Assembly: GCA_015075645.1 (NCBI GenBank)
Contig: JABTUF010000007.1
Coordinates: forward strand, 1 to 64,000
Direction of reading: 5' to 3'
DNA from: Burkholderiales bacterium
GTDB taxonomy: Bacteria > Pseudomonadota > Gammaproteobacteria > Burkholderiales > Casimicrobiaceae
Length of the DNA stretch: 64,000 bases
Shown here: positions 62,003-64,000 of the stretch, piece after piece
How the letters are laid out: each line of letters starts with the position of its first letter
Position numbering within the stretch: the first letter of the stretch is position 1
Program-made: the position numbers and the translations under genes
The notes under the pieces: generated by a model
Seen by the model: only the letters and a program-made list of their open reading frames with translations
Databases searched by the model: none
What the model was told of the DNA's origin: nothing

Positions 62003-62120
62003 TCCAAGTCTCCCGCGAAGGCGCCGACCCGGCGCCCGGTCCTGCAGGTTCATCCGCCGGCCGGTTCGCGGCGTGCGCCGTGGCCGTGGAATCCTCCGTC
62101 CGGACGCATTTTACCCGTCG

Positions 62121-62459
62121 TCAGCCGGAGAGCGGCGGCGGGAGATCCGCTCCGCGGCGGCGCCGGCGGAAGATCGCGGTGCGGGCGACGAGCACCGTCG
62201 TGACCGGCACCGTGATGGCGAGGAGGATCGGGATCACCCACGCGTGGAGGACGGGAACGCCTTCGAGCGCCGAGAAGTAGACGATCGAGGCGGCGACCAC
62301 CGCCCAGGTGCCGAACGAGCTCGCGAGCGCGGGCGGATGCATCCGGTCGAAGAACGATGCGAGCCGCACGACCCCCAACGACGCCACGACGGTGGCGAGC
62401 CCGCTCGCCACGACCAGCGCGGCGGTCACCCATTCGACCCAGGCCGGCACGCCGCTCAC
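62121..62459 (-). CDS. mnhG: Na+/H+ antiporter subunit G (MnhG/PhaG)
   Basis: A 112-residue, three-helix small subunit of the Mrp/Mnh/Pha multi-subunit cation/proton antiporter. The pattern ASLGVVRLASFFDRMHPPALASSFGTW corresponds to the conserved GLxRLPDxYxRxHAxxxxxTxG motif of MnhG, with a His in place. Its start overlaps the MnhF stop (62456-62459). It is the last gene of the operon. Confidence 0.88.
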   Translation of the reverse strand: MSGVPAWVEWVTAALVVASGLATVVASLGVVRLASFFDRMHPPALASSFGTWAVVAASIVYFSALEGVPVLHAWVIPILLAITVPVTTVLVARTAIFRRRRRGADLPPPLSG

Positions 62460-62734
62460 TCGATCACCTCGCCGCGCAGCAGGAACTTGGCGAGCGCCGC
62501 CGAGGTGACGAATCCGGTGAGCGCGATCAGGAGCGCGGCCTCGAACACCATGCCGCTCTGGTGGCGGATGCCGACGGTGAGGAGCGCGAGCATCCCGGCG
62601 ACGACGATGAAGTCGAGCGCGAGCACGCGGTCCTCGGCCGAGGGGCCGCGCAGCAGGCGCACGAGCGCGATCGCCATCGCGAGCGCGTAGCAGGCGAGCG
62701 CGATGTCGATCGCGCCGGCGAGGATCGGGCTCAT
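62456..62734 (-). CDS. mnhF: Na+/H+ antiporter subunit F (MnhF/PhaF)
   Basis: A 92-residue subunit with three helices. LVRLLRGPSAEDRVLALDFI is the MnhF signature (RLxxGPxxxDRVxALD). ATG 62734 overlaps the MnhE stop. An in-frame upward extension exists but would run into mnhE and is not needed. Confidence 0.9.
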   Translation of the reverse strand: MSPILAGAIDIALACYALAMAIALVRLLRGPSAEDRVLALDFIVVAGMLALLTVGIRHQSGMVFEAALLIALTGFVTSAALAKFLLRGEVIE

Positions 62735-63213
62735 TCGAAGATCTCCCGGAGCGGGCGCTCGTAGCGCTCCTTGTAGTCGCGGACGAACGCGGCGTGGTCG
62801 TCGAGTTCGAACACGTGCAGGCGAACGGTGCGGCGGTCGCGCGCGAGTTCGATCCACACGGTGCCCGGCACGCCGGTCGTGATGATCGCGAGCGCCGCGA
62901 GGCCCGAGGGGTCGGAAAGCTCGAGCGGAATGGTGGCGAAGCCGCTCCTCGGACCTTCGCGTCGCAGGAGCGCGCGCGCCACCTGCACGTTCGACACCAG
63001 GATGTCGAGTCCGACGCGCAGGACGAGCTTCGTCACGACGAGCGGGCGGCGGATGCGCGCGCGGACCGGGCGCAGCGGCGCGGTGACGATCGGCACGACC
63101 AGCGCCACGAGCACCGCCATCGCGACGGTCGCGGGCGAAAGCGGCGGATTGAGCACGAGCCAGAGCGCCACGAGTGCCACCGAGAGGAGCGGCGCGGGAA
63201 GGAGCCGTCTCAT
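62731..63213 (-). CDS. mnhE: Na+/H+ antiporter subunit E (MnhE/PhaE)
   Basis: A 160-residue subunit with two N-terminal helices and a cytosolic domain. ITTGVPGTVWIEL is close to the conserved TLTPGTxxxEl motif of MnhE, and HVFELDDHAAFVRDYKERYE forms the C-terminus (typical HxLDxxD). It overlaps both neighbours by four bases. Confidence 0.9.
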   Translation of the reverse strand: MRRLLPAPLLSVALVALWLVLNPPLSPATVAMAVLVALVVPIVTAPLRPVRARIRRPLVVTKLVLRVGLDILVSNVQVARALLRREGPRSGFATIPLELSDPSGLAALAIITTGVPGTVWIELARDRRTVRLHVFELDDHAAFVRDYKERYERPLREIFE

Positions 63214-64000
63214 CGCGGCGCTCCTCCGACGACGCGGGCCGACAGGACGGCTTCGATGTAGCCGGTGGCGTCGTGGATCGACGCGGCGGTGTCGCCCGCG
63301 AAGCGCATCGCCGGACCCGCGGCGATCGCGGCGGTGAGGCCCGCGGCGACGAGGAGCGCGATCGGCAGGCCCTCGACGACGCGGACCTGCGGCGCGCCCC
63401 GGCCGGAGGCCGCCCAGAGGTGACGAATGCCGGTGCGGGCGAGCGCGAGCATCGCGGCGAGTCCGGAAACGATCACGAGCGTCAGGAACATCCAGGTCGC
63501 GCCGGGCAGGCTCGATTCCGCGAGCGCGCCGCCTCCGAGGACCGCACCGAGCATCGCCACCTTCGCGAGGAAGCCCGCGAGCGGCGGCAGTCCGGCCACG
63601 AGGAGCGCGCTCGCCATGAACGCGAGACCGACGAACACGGCGGTGGGCGGGAACACCTTCCCGACGAGCGCCTCCTCGTCGTCGTCGAGGTTGACGCCGG
63701 CCGGAATCTCGAGGCGGTCGAGCGCGAACGGCAACGTGGAGGCCTCGTCGACGAGATCGGCTTCGGTCTCCGGCACATCGCTACGCTCCACCGACTCCAC
63801 CAGCAGGAAGAGCGCGCCCGCCGCCAGCGTCGAAACCGCGAGGTAGAAGAGCGCCGCGGCGGTGACCGCGGGTTCGCCGAATCCGGCCGCCGCGAGCAAG
63901 GTTCCCGACGAACCCACGATCGCGAACGAGGCGAGCTTCGCGAGCCGCTGCGACGCCAGCATCCCGAGGGTCGCGAACGCGAGGGTGGCGAGCCCGCCGG
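63210..64000 (-). CDS. mnhD: Na+/H+ antiporter subunit D (MnhD/PhaD), C-terminal part
   Basis: The gene runs off the window end; its start lies beyond 64000. The visible 263 residues are the C-terminal half of a NuoN/MrpD-like proton channel subunit. They include AKLASFAIVGSSGTLLAAAG, a cytosolic charged insert (about 85-125 of this part), and the family segment LPPLAGFLAKVAMLGAVL with its Lys. Gene order D-E-F-G matches Mrp/Pha operons. The antiporter would adjust internal pH and Na+. Confidence 0.88.
   Translation of the reverse strand, partial: GGLATLAFATLGMLASQRLAKLASFAIVGSSGTLLAAAGFGEPAVTAAALFYLAVSTLAAGALFLLVESVERSDVPETEADLVDEASTLPFALDRLEIPAGVNLDDDEEALVGKVFPPTAVFVGLAFMASALLVAGLPPLAGFLAKVAMLGAVLGGGALAESSLPGATWMFLTLVIVSGLAAMLALARTGIRHLWAASGRGAPQVRVVEGLPIALLVAAGLTAAIAAGPAMRFAGDTAASIHDATGYIEAVLSARVVGGAPR

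Overview
The window is a GC-rich chromosomal segment that looks betaproteobacterial, probably Burkholderiales-like. This is inferred from the extreme codon GC bias, a methylcitrate operon beside mdh and acnA, TtcA, PPK2, DUF3141 and Mrp-type antiporter genes. Nothing here fixes the genus. Genes are dense, often overlap by ATGA or GTGA, and use GTG or TTG starts freely.

Layout. 0.15-8.7 kb: mdh, prpB, prpC, a lysozyme-inhibitor-like protein, prpD, a DUF3617 protein and acnA form a propionate and TCA block, with a 33-bp-period hairpin array between prpB and prpC and a heptanucleotide microsatellite before prpD. 8.9-25.9 kb: housekeeping and transport genes (EamA and Bcr/CflA exporters, an Ala-rich lipoprotein, a ParA-like ATPase, a TonB-like protein, ttcA, a three-gene lipid-linked sugar cassette, a GST, a Tyr-less SDR, an MFS carrier, msrB, a two-component system, an MsbA-like ABC exporter and an aspartate/aromatic aminotransferase).

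25.9-37.0 kb is an accessory region. It starts at tRNA-Gly(GCC) and tRNA-Cys(GCA). A 59-bp copy of the tRNA-Cys 3' part lies 743 bp downstream, with a toxin-antitoxin pair between the two. Next comes one phage-like gene split by an IS3-family and an IS630-family element, both with exact target duplications. A carbamoyltransferase-SxtJ-DUF5989-SGNH cassette follows, then two more toxin-antitoxin loci and a DsbA-like protein.

37.0-42.6 kb: a second hairpin array, a DadA-like oxidoreductase, and an efflux set (outer-membrane factor, YiaV-like HlyD protein, YiaW-like DUF3302 protein). 42.9-50.8 kb: a 920-residue Orn/Lys/Arg-type decarboxylase, an AspT antiporter, aspartate 4-decarboxylase and a second AspT, a plausible proton-motive decarboxylation module. 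50.8-59.3 kb: an AraC regulator, a Rieske-fold protein whose histidine ligands are replaced, a SulP transporter, PPK2, FabI-like reductase, phosphate acyltransferase and DUF3141 PHA-synthase-like protein. 59.5-64 kb: an MFS carrier, a ketopantoate-reductase-like protein and mnhG, F, E and partial D.

The most notable new signal is a motif with an identical 11-bp core, CTGCGAGGACG, in three intergenic regions: before the decarboxylase/AspT operon, between araC and the Rieske gene, and before DUF3141. Two of the three copies are alike over about 40 bp. This suggests one regulon joining amino-acid decarboxylation, sulfate/bicarbonate transport and polyphosphate/PHA-related genes, with the AraC protein as a candidate regulator.
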